Of a stretch of DNA of 64,000 nt, positions 34,020-45,077 are shown piece by piece. The notes below the pieces were generated by a model. That model was not told the origin of the DNA and did not search any database. It worked only from the letters and a program-made list of their open reading frames with translations. How positions within the stretch are numbered: position 1 is the stretch's first letter; each line of letters starts with the position of its first letter. Source of the stretch: Haematobia irritans. Taxonomy: Eukaryota; Arthropoda; Insecta; Diptera; Muscidae. Both the position numbers and the translations under genes were made by a program. The stretch covers positions 71,539,635 to 71,603,634 of the forward strand of contig NC_134398.1 of NCBI RefSeq assembly GCF_050003625.1. Direction: 5' to 3'.

Positions 34020-34475
34020 AATTTTCTATAGAAATAAAAATTTTCTACAGAAATAAAATATTGACAAAATTTTCTATAGAAATACATTTTTGACAAAATT
34101 TTCTACAAAAATAAAATTTTGACAAAATTTTCTACAGAAATAAATTTTTGACAACATTTTTCTATAGAAAGCTACAGAAGCTACACTTGTAGTTTAGTCA
34201 ATGCATGGCTTTAAGCTGAGATCAAAAACAACAATAACGATTGAAGAGAAGCCAACAATAACAAACAAAACGAATGAAATAAATTTTTGACAAAATTTTC
34301 TGCGGAAATAAATTTATGACAAAATTTTCAGTAGAAATAAAATTTGGACACAATTTTCTATAGAAATAAAATTTTGACAAAATTTCCATAGAAATAAAAT
34401 TTTGACGAAATTTTCTATAGAAATAAAGTTTTGACAAACTTTTTTGTAGAAATAAAATTTTCTATAAATTCAATA
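34020..34475 (+). repeat. 28-bp minisatellite cluster
   Basis: About 11 degenerate copies of a 28-bp unit with core CTATAGAAATAAAATTTTGA in two blocks (34020-34170 and 34275-34470). The minus-strand frame 34222-34437 reads it as repeated FYFYRK-type residues and is not a gene. Confidence 0.8.
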
Positions 34476-34811
34476 TAAAAAATTTCTTTCGAGTAACACA
34501 ATATTGTTTTGTATACTAACCCAGCAAAAACTCTCATTACCCGGTAATCTTGTAGGTAATCCCAATCAAAAAGAAATAACCCATTATAAATTGCAATCGC
34601 TTCGGATTACATTTACATACGCATGCCCTACGAGGAAAGTACTTTACCCCAAGCATACCTTCGGCCATGAAATAAGTAATGCATTTAGAGCATATGTTCA
34701 TCTAATATGTAATCACTTAATTGTAGATATACAAAAGTTGGTAAAATAACCACTTATTGACTCTGATAACCAAATTTCGAAAATAATGACTTCACTCGCC
34801 GATTACACTAG

Positions 34812-35117
34812 CCAACAGTCATTTTGTGATTTGTTTCTAGCATATTTTTTCTTATTGATTTTGACCTACGAAACACGAAAATGAGTTTTAAAAAATTTTC
34901 TGTCGATTGGTTTTAGAGATACAATTTTTTATTATTTTTTTTAATTTTTGGAGGTACACCTACAATTTTGAGCATATCTTTCATTTTTTTGACCTTTTTG
35001 ATAAAAAAAGGCGTTTTTTTAGTAAAAATGTGGCAGAAAGAAACATATAAAAATTCATATAAAATAAGAAAAAATCAAAATCAATAAGAAAAAAAATATG
35101 CTAGAAACAAATCACAG
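34812..35117. repeat. Foldback repeat with ~42-bp inverted ends
   Basis: 'tttgtgatttgtttctagca' at the left recurs as 'tgctagaaacaaatcaca' at the right, with pairing continuing for about 42 bp (TATTTTTTCTTATTGATTTTGA). The interior is 220 bp of A/T-rich DNA. Probably a small MITE inside family C. Confidence 0.7.
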
Positions 35118-35694
35118 AGAAAATTTTGTTATTTGTTACCTAGTGTTACATTGGATCAAAATACGCCGAGTAATGCTGTAAGATAAACAATACTTGAGTA
35201 TAGTTGTCTTTAATGAGATGTTTAAAATGAAATTGAATTAAAGACCGAGGGTATCTTGTTATTTTCTTATAAGAAAAGTAATTTCTTTCGACTTGCGATT
35301 CCGAATATTAGAACATGGGGTAATATATTCATCTAAGTAAAATTAAACGCGAACTAAATTCACGCTTAAAATGAAAATAAAAATTGGTTGTTTAAGGGAG
35401 TTGGATTCTTGAAATACTTTATAATATACCTAATAAAGCATTTATTTAATATATAATATGGTAAGATTATGTATTTAAAACACAATTATTATGAAATATT
35501 TATGAAGAATACACCTAAATGAAAAATCTTCAGAATTACCGTTACATTACATATTCTTTTTCATATCATTTTTATATTTTATTAAGTTATGTATTAACAG
35601 CCAACTGCATTACATTTTGAGAATTATCAAATATTACCGGGAAGTATTTATTACCGCAATGTAATGCAAGGTGTAATGACACTTTTACTACTGG

Positions 35695-35775
35695 TTAGGT
35701 TAGGTTAGGTTAAAGTGGCAGCCCGATTAAGATTCAGGCTCACTTAGACTATTCAGTCCATTGTGATACCACATT
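35695..35775 (-). repeat. LINE 3' tail shared with the SINE family
   Basis: On the minus strand it reads AATGTGGTATCACAATGGAC, then 'tgaatagtctaagtgagcc', a short variable stretch, TCGGGCTGCCAC and (TAACC)n. The same 80 or so bases end the SINEs at 40649-40965 and 61878-62260. Confidence 0.85.
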
Positions 35776-35839
35776 AACTAAAAGTACCAATTACATATGG
35801 GCACTTCTAGTTTTAGTTTTAACCGCTGAACCTTCTTGA

Positions 35840-36909
35840 TTATTTTTCTTTGTTGAACCAACCAGATTGTTCCAAAAACAGTAGCAGACTGCTTAAGTTA
35901 ACGTTTTCCAGATCCGCCAGTAATCTGAAGCTATATGCTCCTAAAAGTTGCTTGCGCTTTACACAAAATGCAGGACACTCACACAAGAGGTGTTTAATTG
36001 ATTCTTTTTCCTCCGCATCATGACAGCTCATACAATAGTCATTATACTTCGCGCCAATAGTTTTTGCAAAATCGCCTATCAGGCAGCGACCCGTTATAGC
36101 AGATATCAGGAGTGATATCTGACGTCTCGAGAACATTAGCATATCTAGTGTGCGGTTTAAGTTGAAATGGGGCCATATTTGCTTGGTGTCGTTACAACCC
36201 TTGCAATTCTCCCATCGAACATTTGCCATCATAACAGCCTTCTCACGCAGCATGAGCTTGCAGGTAGCTAGGGGCATACCAACAAATTCTAGTTCCCCTG
36301 GAATATGTAAGGTAGTCCCTAGCCTTGCCAACTCATCCGCTTCGCAGTTCCCCGGTATGTTCCTATGGCCAGGCACCCATATTAGGTGAATATTGTACTG
36401 CTCAGCCATCTCATTGAGAGATTTGCGGCAGTCGATGGCCGTTTTCGAGTTGAGGAACACAGAGTCCAAGGATTTTATTGCAGGTTGACTGTCTGAGTAT
36501 ATATTAATGCCCACATTTTTTGGAACATTACTTCTCAGCCAATTCGCCACCTCTCTTATTGCTAATATTTCAGCCTGAAAAACACTACAGTGATTAGGTA
36601 ATCTTTTCGCTATCCGAAGTTCCAGATCATTAGAATATACTCCGAACCCCACTTGTCCATCCAATTTGGAGCCATCAGTGTAGAAATCTATATATTCTTT
36701 ATTCCCGGGGTCTGTGTGCACCACGCCTCACTGTTGGGGATTAGAGTCTCAAACTTTTTGTCGAAAAGTGGACTCGCCAAAGTGTAATCCACTACGTTAG
36801 GCACATCTGGCATTATTTTGAGGACAGAACTGTGACCGTAACCTTTTTCCGACCACAGCGATAGTTCGCGCAACCGCACAGCCGTTGTTGCAGCTGACTG
36901 TTTGGCCAA
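35840..36909 (-). pseudogene. LINE ORF2 RNase H domain and linker
   Basis: The linker (36909-36724, frame shifted relative to its neighbours) runs from AKQSAATTAVRLRELSLW to FETLIPNSEAW. The RNase H part (from 36724) shows YTDGSKLDG with the first acidic residue, VFQAEILAI, SDSQPAI and WVPGHRNIPGNCEADELA, the expected order of catalytic motifs. It continues with a C-terminal region including CMSCHDAEEKESIKHLLCEC, a cysteine/histidine cluster common at the end of such ORFs. The domain removes the RNA strand during reverse transcription. Frame breaks near 36905 (one extra base) and near 36715-36730 separate it from the reverse transcriptase. Confidence 0.88.
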
Positions 36910-38698
36910 AAGTGTCTAAAGGCAATATATGCAGCACGACATTAAGGGAATTTGTTCCTGTCTTGCTGAATGCGCCTGAAATACACAAACACGCCATACG
37001 CTGAACTTTATCTAAACAAGTCGGTTTCTGAATTGCCGGCCACCAGACTACAACACCATATAGCATTATAGGTCTAACCACTGCCGTGTATAGCCAATGC
37101 ACAATTTTTGGTTTCAGTCCCCACTTTTTTCCTATTGCCTTTTTGCACGAGTATAAAGCTACAGTTGCCTTTCTCGCCCTTTCTTCAATATTAAGCTTAA
37201 AGTTCAGCTTCCTGTCCAAAATAACGCCAAGGTATTTTGCACATTCACCAAAGGGAATTTCAATACCCCCCAAGGAAATATGCCTAACCGTGGGAGTTTT
37301 GCGATCGTTGCAGTACATGACTAATTCTTTCTTTGCAGGATTTACCCCAAGACCATTGTCTTTCGCCCATTTCTCAGTCATCCGGAGGGCCCTCTGAATA
37401 ATATCTCTGATTGTGGATGGGAATTTTCCTCTGACTGCCAGAGCCACATCATCTGCGTATGCCACCACTTTTATCCTTTCTTTTTCTAGAGTAACCAGAA
37501 GGCTATTTATAGCAACATTCCAAAGAAGAGGTGATAGAGCTCCTCCTTGGGGAGTGCCTCTGTTCACATACCTTTGTATGTTTGCTTGTCCTAGTGTGGC
37601 TGAAATACGTCTCTTCATTAGCAGTTCGTCTAACAGCCTGAGTATACATGGATCCACATTCAGAGTTGTCAGTCCATTTAATATCGAGCTCGGATGGACA
37701 TTATTGAACGCCCCTTCGATGTCTAGAAACGCCACGATTGTGTATTCTTTGACAGATAGTGAGCTTTCAATAAAGCTGACTAGTTCATGTAGTGCGGTCT
37801 CAGTAGACCTGCCCTTCGAGTATGCATGCTGTCCTTTCGAGAACAACCTTGAATCGATGCTAGTTCTAAGATAAATATCTATCATCCTCTCCAGAGTCTT
37901 AAGTAGGAATGAGGATAAGCTGATTGGTCGGAAATCCTTCGCCCTCGAGTGAGAGGCTTTTCCCGCTTTAGGTATGAAAACGACTTTTGTTTCCCTCCAC
38001 TTTCCTGGGATATATGATAAGTTGATACATCCTTTATATATCACTGACAACCAGGGGATAATTTTGTCAGTTACAGCTTGTAACTCCGCCGGAGTAATTC
38101 CATCAGGTCCGGGGGATTTGAATGGTCCAAAGCTATTTAGCGCCCATCTTATTCTAGTTTCCGATACAATTTCCTCGACAGGAAACGACCGCTGAGCAAC
38201 TGTGGCACCGCCAGTACATGGTTCAACCGTCTGATTTCCAGGAAAATGTGTGTCCAATAGTACCTCCAGCGTCTCCTCACTGGACGTTGTCCAATTTCCC
38301 TCCGATGTTTTAATGAAACCTGGAGCGGAGTTGGTGGATGCTAGAACCTTCCGTAGTCTGGAAGCCTCGGACGTATTCTCAATACTGCTGCAGTAGTCAT
38401 TCCAAGAGTTATGCTGAGCCTTTCTCAGTTCTCGCTTGTATCCTCTCAGATTCCTCTTGTAAGCGTCCCAGTCCTCAGGGGCTCTGGTGGACTTTGCCTT
38501 GTTAAAGAGCTTCCTGCAGGATTTCCTCATATTACTTAATTCCGTAGACCACCATGGTGGTCGATGTTTCCCCCTTGGCTTTCCTCTAGGGCATGCAGCT
38601 TTCAGTGAGATGTTGAAGGCCTTAGTAATCCGCTCCACTGCGTGTTCGATATCTTGCACATTTCTCATATTTGTCTCTGTTATTTCCGGTATCATCAT
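36797..38698 (-). pseudogene. LINE ORF2 reverse transcriptase domain
   Basis: The 633-residue open stretch contains the non-LTR RT landmarks in order: KSPGPDGITPAELQ, VVFIPKAGKASH, DFRPISLSSFLLKTLER, KGQHAYSKGRSTETALHEL, AFLDIEGAFNNVHPS, RGTPQGGALSPLLWN and the catalytic VVAYADDVALAV. Downstream are the thumb-like segments KYLGVILDRKLNF and MLYGVVVWWPA. It ends out of frame after LHILPLDTF, where an extra base shifts the reading. The N-terminal side is also out of frame with the endonuclease (about 38700-38760). The frame is otherwise free of stops. Confidence 0.92.
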
Positions 38699-38735
38699 AT
38701 TGAACGATTCCCTATACCTATTCCAGTCAGCTTTC

Positions 38736-39386
38736 CTAACATTTGGCGAAAATATGGTCTTGGTGATATGAACACTCAGATATCATTTCATTCAGTTCTT
38801 GCGAGGCCAAGGTGATGTCCAAAACCTCTTGCCTGTTTTTAGTGACAAAGGTTGGGGCATCTCCCTTGTTGCAAACTACCAGATTAGTACGCAAAATAAA
38901 CTCTATTAGCGACTCTCCCCTTGCATTAGTATCACTACTTCCCCATATACTATGATGTGCATTCGCATCGCATCCCATAATGAGTTTCGTCTTTGTTTTC
39001 AGTGACTCCTCCACTAAGGTCTTAACGGCATATGGAGACATCTCCCTGTCATGTCCCATGTAGACCGAAGATACCCAATATTTGCATTTGGCTATTTCTA
39101 AACTGGCAACGACAGTGTCTGTATTGCACATTGAAGGAAGCAGAAACAAGTTGAGCTCGTTTTTAGTAATTATACAGGCTCGATTTACATCATTGCCAGT
39201 ATACTGCAATAGTTTGAACCCCAGAGTACTTAATTCACATATTTTGTTTCTATAAACATATGGTTCTTGAATAAGAACTATATCTATGTCCCCTTTCATC
39301 AGGAGAACTTTTAAGGCAGCACATGCAGCCTTACAATGATGAAGATTTATCTGGAGGATCCGTAGGACCATCGAGATTTTCAACAA
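38736..39386 (-). pseudogene. LINE ORF2 endonuclease domain (apurinic-type, EEP)
   Basis: Motifs in order: ILQINLHHCKAA at the start, IVLIQEPYV with the catalytic glutamate, WVSSVYMG, MGCDANAHHSIWGS with the D-x-N pair, and LDITLASQEL. This is the endonuclease/exonuclease/phosphatase fold that nicks the target for priming. The frame overlaps the end of ORF1 by 56 bp, usual for this group, and is lost after HIFAKC, just before the reverse transcriptase. Confidence 0.88.
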
Positions 39387-40345
39387 CCGTCACATCAGCC
39401 GCTTCAATCGAGTCATCAAGAATGTTCTCTTCAGAGATCTCGGTGACTCTTGCAATAACCATAGGTTCAACTTTGGTGAGTTCTGAGGCAATAGAAACCT
39501 CCTCTCGCATACGGTGTCTATCCATGTCTTCAACTTTGGTATCTCCCTCGACTTCGCAAGAGGATCCGCTTACTTCTGATTCAGACAGAGGCTTGTCCAT
39601 TTCTGAATCCTTTAGCTGATCGTTTTTATACACCTCCATTTGGATATAATGAAAGCCATAACATACACGGCCCTGGGACTTTGCCAGATGTGGCAAAGAC
39701 TGAGTGTTCAATATAAACACTGCATGCCGTCTTGGTCCATCCACTTCATCCAAACGGCCAACCTTCCAATCAGCTGTTGGAAGATCTGGATTGCATCGTT
39801 TCAGTCTATTTAAAATAGATTCAGGGTCAGAAGGGTTTGCAGGTATCCAGGCATGTGCTCTAGGTCTAGCCGGTATGTCTTTCTTCTCGACTAACTCTAG
39901 AGCAGCTCCTTCCCAAACTTCACCAATTAGTATCAGAGCAGCTTTAAAACATTCTATAGACCTCTGGTCCTCAAATGCGACTAGCTTAAATCGTCCTTGA
40001 TACCAACCAGCCTCTTGGTGTCGAGGATCTGGGCCGGGAAACTTTTCCAGCACCTGTGAGTAGACGACAGACAGAGCATTCTCAATTTCCCCCCATTTTT
40101 GCTTTGGAACCATACCGTCCAATGCTCCTTTATTAATGATAGCCATCACAAGGCTATCTTTAGCAACTGAGGCAAACGACCTTTGATCACTTTTGGAGGA
40201 TGGCAGCTCATCCGGCGATCGTTCCCTTTTTCCAGTCTCAAGAATTCCTTGAGCCCATTTTAAGGAATCGCTTTGTTTAGCCGACAGCGTGCTTGGGTCG
40301 ACTGATCCTAACTTCTTTAGGATAAACAAAGCATTTCTGCGTTCC
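39331..40345 (-). pseudogene. LINE ORF1 (DUF4780-like), 5' truncated
   Basis: Open from the insertion boundary to the stop at 39331 with no ATG near its beginning; the upstream part was lost at insertion. Residues such as RPRAHAWIPANPSDPESIL, LPTADWKVGRLDE and RHAVFILNTQSLPHLAKSQG match the DUF4780 type seen in ORF1 of Loa-like elements (from memory). The C-terminal third is acidic and serine-rich. Its role is likely RNA binding in the element's ribonucleoprotein. No zinc knuckle is seen. Confidence 0.75.
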
Positions 40346-40648
40346 TTTACTACTGGTAATGCAAATTGTAATGAGATGTGGTTACCTAGTTTTTGCTGGG
40401 AACCACAAAATTTTGATCAACAACTTCAAAATAAATTGTTTTAATTAGGTAGATTTTTGGTAAAATTTTCTACAAATTTTTGGTGGATTTTTTTTTTGGC
40501 ACGAGTGGCAACCGTGATACAAATACTGTAGATGTCAAATGAGGTATAGCTCCTACATGTATGAAATTTCCAGCAAAAACTCTTTTTTGTTGGCCTTAAA
40601 CGTGTAAACGAACTGCTTATTAAAAATTGTAATATCGTCATTTTTGGG

Positions 40649-40965
40649 CTAGGTTAGGTTAGGTTAGGTGGCAGCCCGATGTATCAGGCTCACATAGACT
40701 ATTCAGTCCATTGTGATACCACATTGGTGAACTTCTCTCTTGTCACTGAGTGCTGTCCGATTCTATGTTAAGCTCCGAACGGCGTTCCACATTGCAGTGA
40801 AACCACTTAGAGAAGCTTTGAAACCCTCAGAAATGTCACCAGCATTACTGAGGTGGGATAATCCACCGCTGAAAAACTTTTTGGTGTTCGGTCGAAGCAG
40901 GAGTCGAACCCACGACCTTATGTATGCAAATCGGGCATGCTAACCATTGCACCACGCTGGCTCCC
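40649..40965 (-). mobile_element. tRNA-derived SINE, complete, with 10-bp TSD
   Basis: 317 bp on the minus strand, flanked by CATTTTTGGG at 40639-40648 and 40966-40975. The 5' end has Pol III boxes: A box TGGTGCAATGG (40944-40954) and B box GGTTCGACTCC (40900-40910). A body of about 180 bp follows, then a tail matching the LINE 3' end and four TTAGG-type pentamers. Related copies lie at 61878-62260 and 50774-51016. Confidence 0.9.
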
Positions 40966-41060
40966 CATTTTTGGGTTAAAATCTAAAAATCGGCATTTGC
41001 TATTTTTTGAAAAAAATTTTTTTTCAAAATGCCGATAAATAGGCAAAATTGGCAGCCTTG

Positions 41061-41654
41061 GTTGTTACGTATTAGAGAGATAGAGAGTATGGAGAGACAG
41101 AATACTCAAAGACCCATTCGTATTATTAGCGAACATATTTCATTAATATAACGAAAGATATCATAAAATTAACGATAATTTTTGGTTTATAAATGAAATT
41201 TTCAATTCCAGTTTCGGAGAATATAAAAGAGCTGTCTTTTAAGGGCTAATAATTTTTAATTAAAATTTAAAATTACAAAGTTAATATTCGCAATATTAAC
41301 GAAAACACAAAATGTTCTTTTAATTCCTTATAATGAAAAATTTCGTTATATTAACGAAAAGTAATCAACGCAGCCCGTTCTTTAATATTATGAACCATTT
41401 TTCTACCAGTGTGAGAGGGTGTAATTTCGAGAGTTGTAGTTAAAAAGTACACCAGGGCATTACATTTTCCTAATTAACAACGCTTTGTGGAAATCTCAAA
41501 GTGTGGAGTATAATTTAGTTCAATTTGCTATAAAACAGTTTACTTTTTTCATCAGGGTATGGAGTCTTGTCCATAGCTATAGCAAACGCCTAAATATACT
41601 AGTCTTAGACTCCACAACCTTATTGACTTGGCCTAGCTTAAGTATTAAATTGTA
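41061..41654. other. No gene identified
   Basis: AT-rich DNA with repeated 'attaacga' words. TTTTTCTACCAGTGTGAG near 41400 looks like an element end matching ACACTGGTAGAAAA at 25012. Confidence 0.35.
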
Positions 41655-42749
41655 CACGCAGAGAAGAAACATGATTGTCACAAGCATATTCGAAGAGCAA
41701 AATAATATGATAGGAGCTATTTTTGCAGCGACCATGTAACATTTTCACCTGCAACCATGTTAGCTCAGTAAACATGGCTCTAAGAAAAATAAAATTGTCC
41801 TCATCTAAAATGTTATTATATTGATAAAAATATTTTTTTTTTTTGAATCAAAATACAATGGTCACGATATAAAATGTTATGGTATTCGTCAAAAATGTTT
41901 TTCTTCCAGTTAAAAGAATATGGTCACAACCTAAAATGTTTTGATCTTTATGAAAAAACTTTTTTCGTCGTCGAAAAAAGGACGCCACTTGAGAAAAGAA
42001 AACACAAAATTAACTTTATTTATTTGTTTTTATTTATTTATAAATTAATTCATTGTTTATTTGTATTTAAAATGTCGTGCAAGTAAACATCACATATTTT
42101 TATACACTCTATTTTGGTTCAATTTCAATAATGCAGGCATCATTTAACTGCAAATAAAAATAAATTATACCATAAGCAAAATGCTGAACAAAAACCAGGT
42201 AAATTTTTTTCAATTACACTTTCCTTCTTTGTGTTCACATAAAACCACGTGTCACTTCTGAATAAATAAATTAACACAAAACTCAGTAATTCCGTATTCT
42301 CCTTCCATTCGAAGCAACAATCAACACCCGACTGACGCGCAAAATGAAAATCGTATGTACCTACTCAATGTTTTTATAAAATTCCTTTCGCTGCAAAAAA
42401 GTTAAAAAATTAAATGGTCACCAAAAAATGTACATGGTCTGTATGGCCATGTAATGATTCTAGACATGTCTATTCCTAAACTATAAAAATACTTTTTTCT
42501 CTGGAAATTGAATGGTCAGGTACATGATTTTCCCAACCATGTAATGGTCTCAAATTCTATCATTTAAATAATAGAACATGTTTGCGGCATTTGAGAACCA
42601 TTTAAATGCTTATTGCCAACATATATTTTTCTCCGCTCGAAATTTATTTTTACAAAGACAAAATACATGATTTTCGCGACAATTACATACTCTAGATAAG
42701 CATTAAATGTATGCGGCAACCATGTCCAAACATGTTTTTTCTGTGCGTG
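41655..42749 (+). mobile_element. 1.1-kb TIR element, family A, copy 3
   Basis: Ends CACGCAGAGAAGAAACATG and CATGTTTTTTCTGTGCGTG, with TA on both sides (41653-41654, 42750-42751). This is the best-preserved copy and the reference for the family. Non-coding. Confidence 0.7.
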
Positions 42750-42842
42750 TAGAGTTGTTTAGTTCTGTGACTCCAAACATAAAATGACAATAGACACACA
42801 AAACACAGAAATATTTAATTGGTGAAACGAAATTTAGAGGCA

Positions 42843-43426
42843 CCCAGCAAAAACTCCTATTACCAGGTATGAGAACAAGTATGCCTGCGCCAAATTGGTA
42901 ACAACTTCCTCGTACATATATCAGTAGTAATACTTTTACACGGGCATGACATTGGAGGAAAGTACTTCCGTGCAAGCATACCAGCAGTCGAAAAATAAGT
43001 ACTTCTTCGCAAGCATACCAGCTCTCCAAAATAATATCTTTACCATAAAGATACCCAAAAAGTGCGAACTCACCCCTGTTGTTTTGTAATCCAACACACT
43101 ATACCACGCTCCACGACATGGATCTATTCTATGATGTTATTTTGTAACATAAATTATGTACTATACAACTTTAGAAAATAAAGTTATATTTTATTGGCAA
43201 TTTTTTCTGAAATGTAATTTGGCATTAATTATCGCTACTATTAACGGTGCCCACTGTAGAGCCTAACCCGGACCTCAAGATATGATTTTGATTACCGGTA
43301 TTAATAGAAAGAATAACTACATAGGTAAGTTATTACTTTTAAATCCCAGGTAATACTGCAAGTAGTAACTTTTTGATTACCGGTATTACTGAAAGAATCA
43401 CTAGTGATTACCCAGTTTTTGCTGAG
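42843..43426. mobile_element. TIR element family C, copy 2
   Basis: CCCAGCAAAAACTCCTATTA at the left and ACCCAGTTTTTGCTGAGG at the right are imperfect inverted ends. The interior repeats GATTACCGGTATTA and 'gcaagcataccag' words. The 108-residue minus frame here has no domain. Confidence 0.6.
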
Positions 43427-43529
43427 GCAGGTTTTGCTCCCATTACCATCTCATGATTTGAATAGTCTGTAAAAGACAAAACTATTTGCCGACGGATCAA
43501 GGAACTTCTCTTTTACAAGGAACGCAGAA

Positions 43530-43740
43530 ACGACACACAATTTTTTTCTGATTCAATCACGAAATTAATCACAGAAATGATAGTATCAATTACAAAATTA
43601 ATTGAAAGTCAATTAAAAAATTAATTGACACTATTCATTTTTGTGATTTTTGTTTCAATTGAAAAATATGTTGATTCAAGTAATTTTTTGATTGAATACT
43701 TTTTAAAACTCAATTAAGACTTTAATTGGAAACATTTCTT
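43530..43740. mobile_element. Family G element, copy 2 (partial)
   Basis: ACACACAATTTTTTTCTGAT at the left, then TCAATCACGAAATTAATC and AATTAATTGA words as in copies 1 and 3. The right end is worn. Confidence 0.55.
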
Positions 43741-43773
43741 TTTAAGCTTTTTAACTGACAGGTCTGTTCTGTA

Positions 43774-44365
43774 GTGGGATTCTGTATTCAATTTCAACGA
43801 TGAATCGCATTGTTAAGAAGGGATAACAAGAAGAATAACAACCAAGCTATTCGGTAGTCGTTTTAAACTACATTTCCAATCGTTTAAAATCAGCTGTGTT
43901 GTTTTCTGTGCAGATAACAATCAATACATCGTTAAGTAAACAACAAAGATGTTTTGGTTGTATATTTTCACGAATGCATTGACGTTATCAGCAGAAAATT
44001 TCATTCATGCGAATTAGTGTATTTAATGATGTAGGTTAATTTCAATAGGAAAATAATGGATCACTTCTTACTACAAAAGTGTTTTCTGCAATATTTTAAA
44101 AATCCAAATGTGAAAAGCCGTTCTAAGAATTTAGTCGGGCGGAACTGCCTTATATGGTCTTAATTAAAGGGAATTTCATATAGATTGATTGTGTATTTTT
44201 TATTCTTCCATTCCACCGTTTTTAGGAGCAGGGTTGCCTAGCGCAACACAGCTTAAACATTAGTTCTTTAATATTACTTATCGAATTACCCGAATGTTAG
44301 AGCAAACACGTTTTTCGTAGACAACGTTAACGATGCGATTATCGTGAAGAAATACAGAATCCCAC
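43774..44365. mobile_element. TA-flanked TIR element (GTGGGATTCTGTATT)
   Basis: GTGGGATTCTGTATT at the left is matched exactly by AATACAGAATCCCAC at the right. TA lies immediately outside each end, extending the inverted match to 18 bp. 592 bp, non-coding; TA flanks suggest a Tc1/mariner-type MITE. Confidence 0.7.
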
Positions 44366-44436
44366 TACTGGTTTTCACATATTGTCGCGTAATTTGTGTG
44401 TTCGCACATTTGCAAAATTTCAAATGAAAAGAAGTA

Positions 44437-44994
44437 AGGAAATTCTAAAGTCGGGCGGGGCCGACTATATTATACCCTGCACCACTTTGTAGATCTAAAT
44501 TTTCGATACCATATCACATCCGTCAAATGTGTTGGGTGTTATATATAAAGGTTTGGCCCAAATACATACATTTAAATATCACTCGATCTGGACAGAATTT
44601 GATAGACTTCTACAAAATCTATAGACTTACAAAATTTTAAGCAAATTAGGATAAAACTCTGGCTTCTGGGGTCCATATCGGGCGAAAGATATATATGGGA
44701 GCTATGTCTAAATCTGAACCGATTTCTTCCAAAATCAATAGGGTTCTATTCTGAGCCAAAATACATACTTGTACCACATTTGAAGTCGATTGGACTAAAA
44801 CTGCGACCTAGACTTTGATCACAAAAATGTGTTCACAGACAGACGGACATGGCAATATCGACTCAGGAGCCCACCCTGAGCATTTTTGCCAAAGACGCCA
44901 TGTGTCTATCTAGTCTCCTTCTGGGTGTTGCAAACATGTGCACTAACTTATAATACCCTGTTCCACAGTGTGGCGCAGGGTATGTTCACAGTAT
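44437..44994 (+). repeat. Dispersed fly repeat, nearly complete copy
   Basis: Head 'gtcgggcggggccgactata', a middle 'gggagctatgtctaaatctg' block, a CAGACAGACGGACATGG block, and tail 'aataccctgttccacagtgt ggcgcagggtat'. No coding frame. Confidence 0.7.
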
Positions 44995-45077
44995 GAGAAC
45001 ACAAATTAGGTGATGGGGTTATTTTGCACACAGAGTAGTTTTAGGAGTTGCCAAACGCTTCATTACTTCATTGGATA

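Larger units (their letters stand above)
35695..40345 (-). mobile_element. 5'-truncated non-LTR retrotransposon (Loa/I group)
   Basis: A 4651-bp insertion on the minus strand bounded by an exact 11-bp target duplication TTTACTACTGG (35684-35694 and 40346-40356). Its 5' end falls inside ORF1, so it is truncated, as target-primed reverse transcription often produces. Order: ORF1, endonuclease, reverse transcriptase, RNase H, then a 3' region ending in (TAACC)n. At least three frame breaks make it inactive. The RNase H after the reverse transcriptase points to the Loa/I group. Confidence 0.9.
34520..40400. mobile_element. TIR element family C, split by a LINE
   Basis: Perfect 13-bp inverted ends: CCCAGCAAAAACT (34520-34532) and AGTTTTTGCTGGG (40388-40400). 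Without the LINE and its duplicated target the element is about 1.2 kb. A smaller relative lies at 42843-43426. Its interior shares CATTACCCGGTAAT-type words with that copy. Non-coding. Confidence 0.65.
33715..41060. mobile_element. Probable hAT-like element, heavily invaded
   Basis: CAGGGCTGC at 33715 and GGCAGCCTTG ending at 41060 are inverted ends with one mismatch in nine. GTTGTGAC (33707-33714) and GTTGTTAC (41061-41068) match 7 of 8 as a target duplication. In between lie a minisatellite, a TIR element with a LINE inside it, and a SINE. Leftover sequence is AT-rich and non-coding. Short ends and one mismatch make this tentative. Confidence 0.45.

Noticed and set aside
34222..34437. Minus-strand protein with repeated FYFYRK/NFISxE words
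   Set aside because: Direct translation of the 28-bp minisatellite.
36150..40000. Plus-strand frames of 73-153 residues across the LINE
   Set aside because: Antisense shadows of the LINE ORFs on the minus strand.
35695..40670. TTAGG runs as interstitial telomere or chromosome end
   Set aside because: Only 3-4 pentamers, always attached to the SINE/LINE 3' end, and flies lack TTAGG telomeres.
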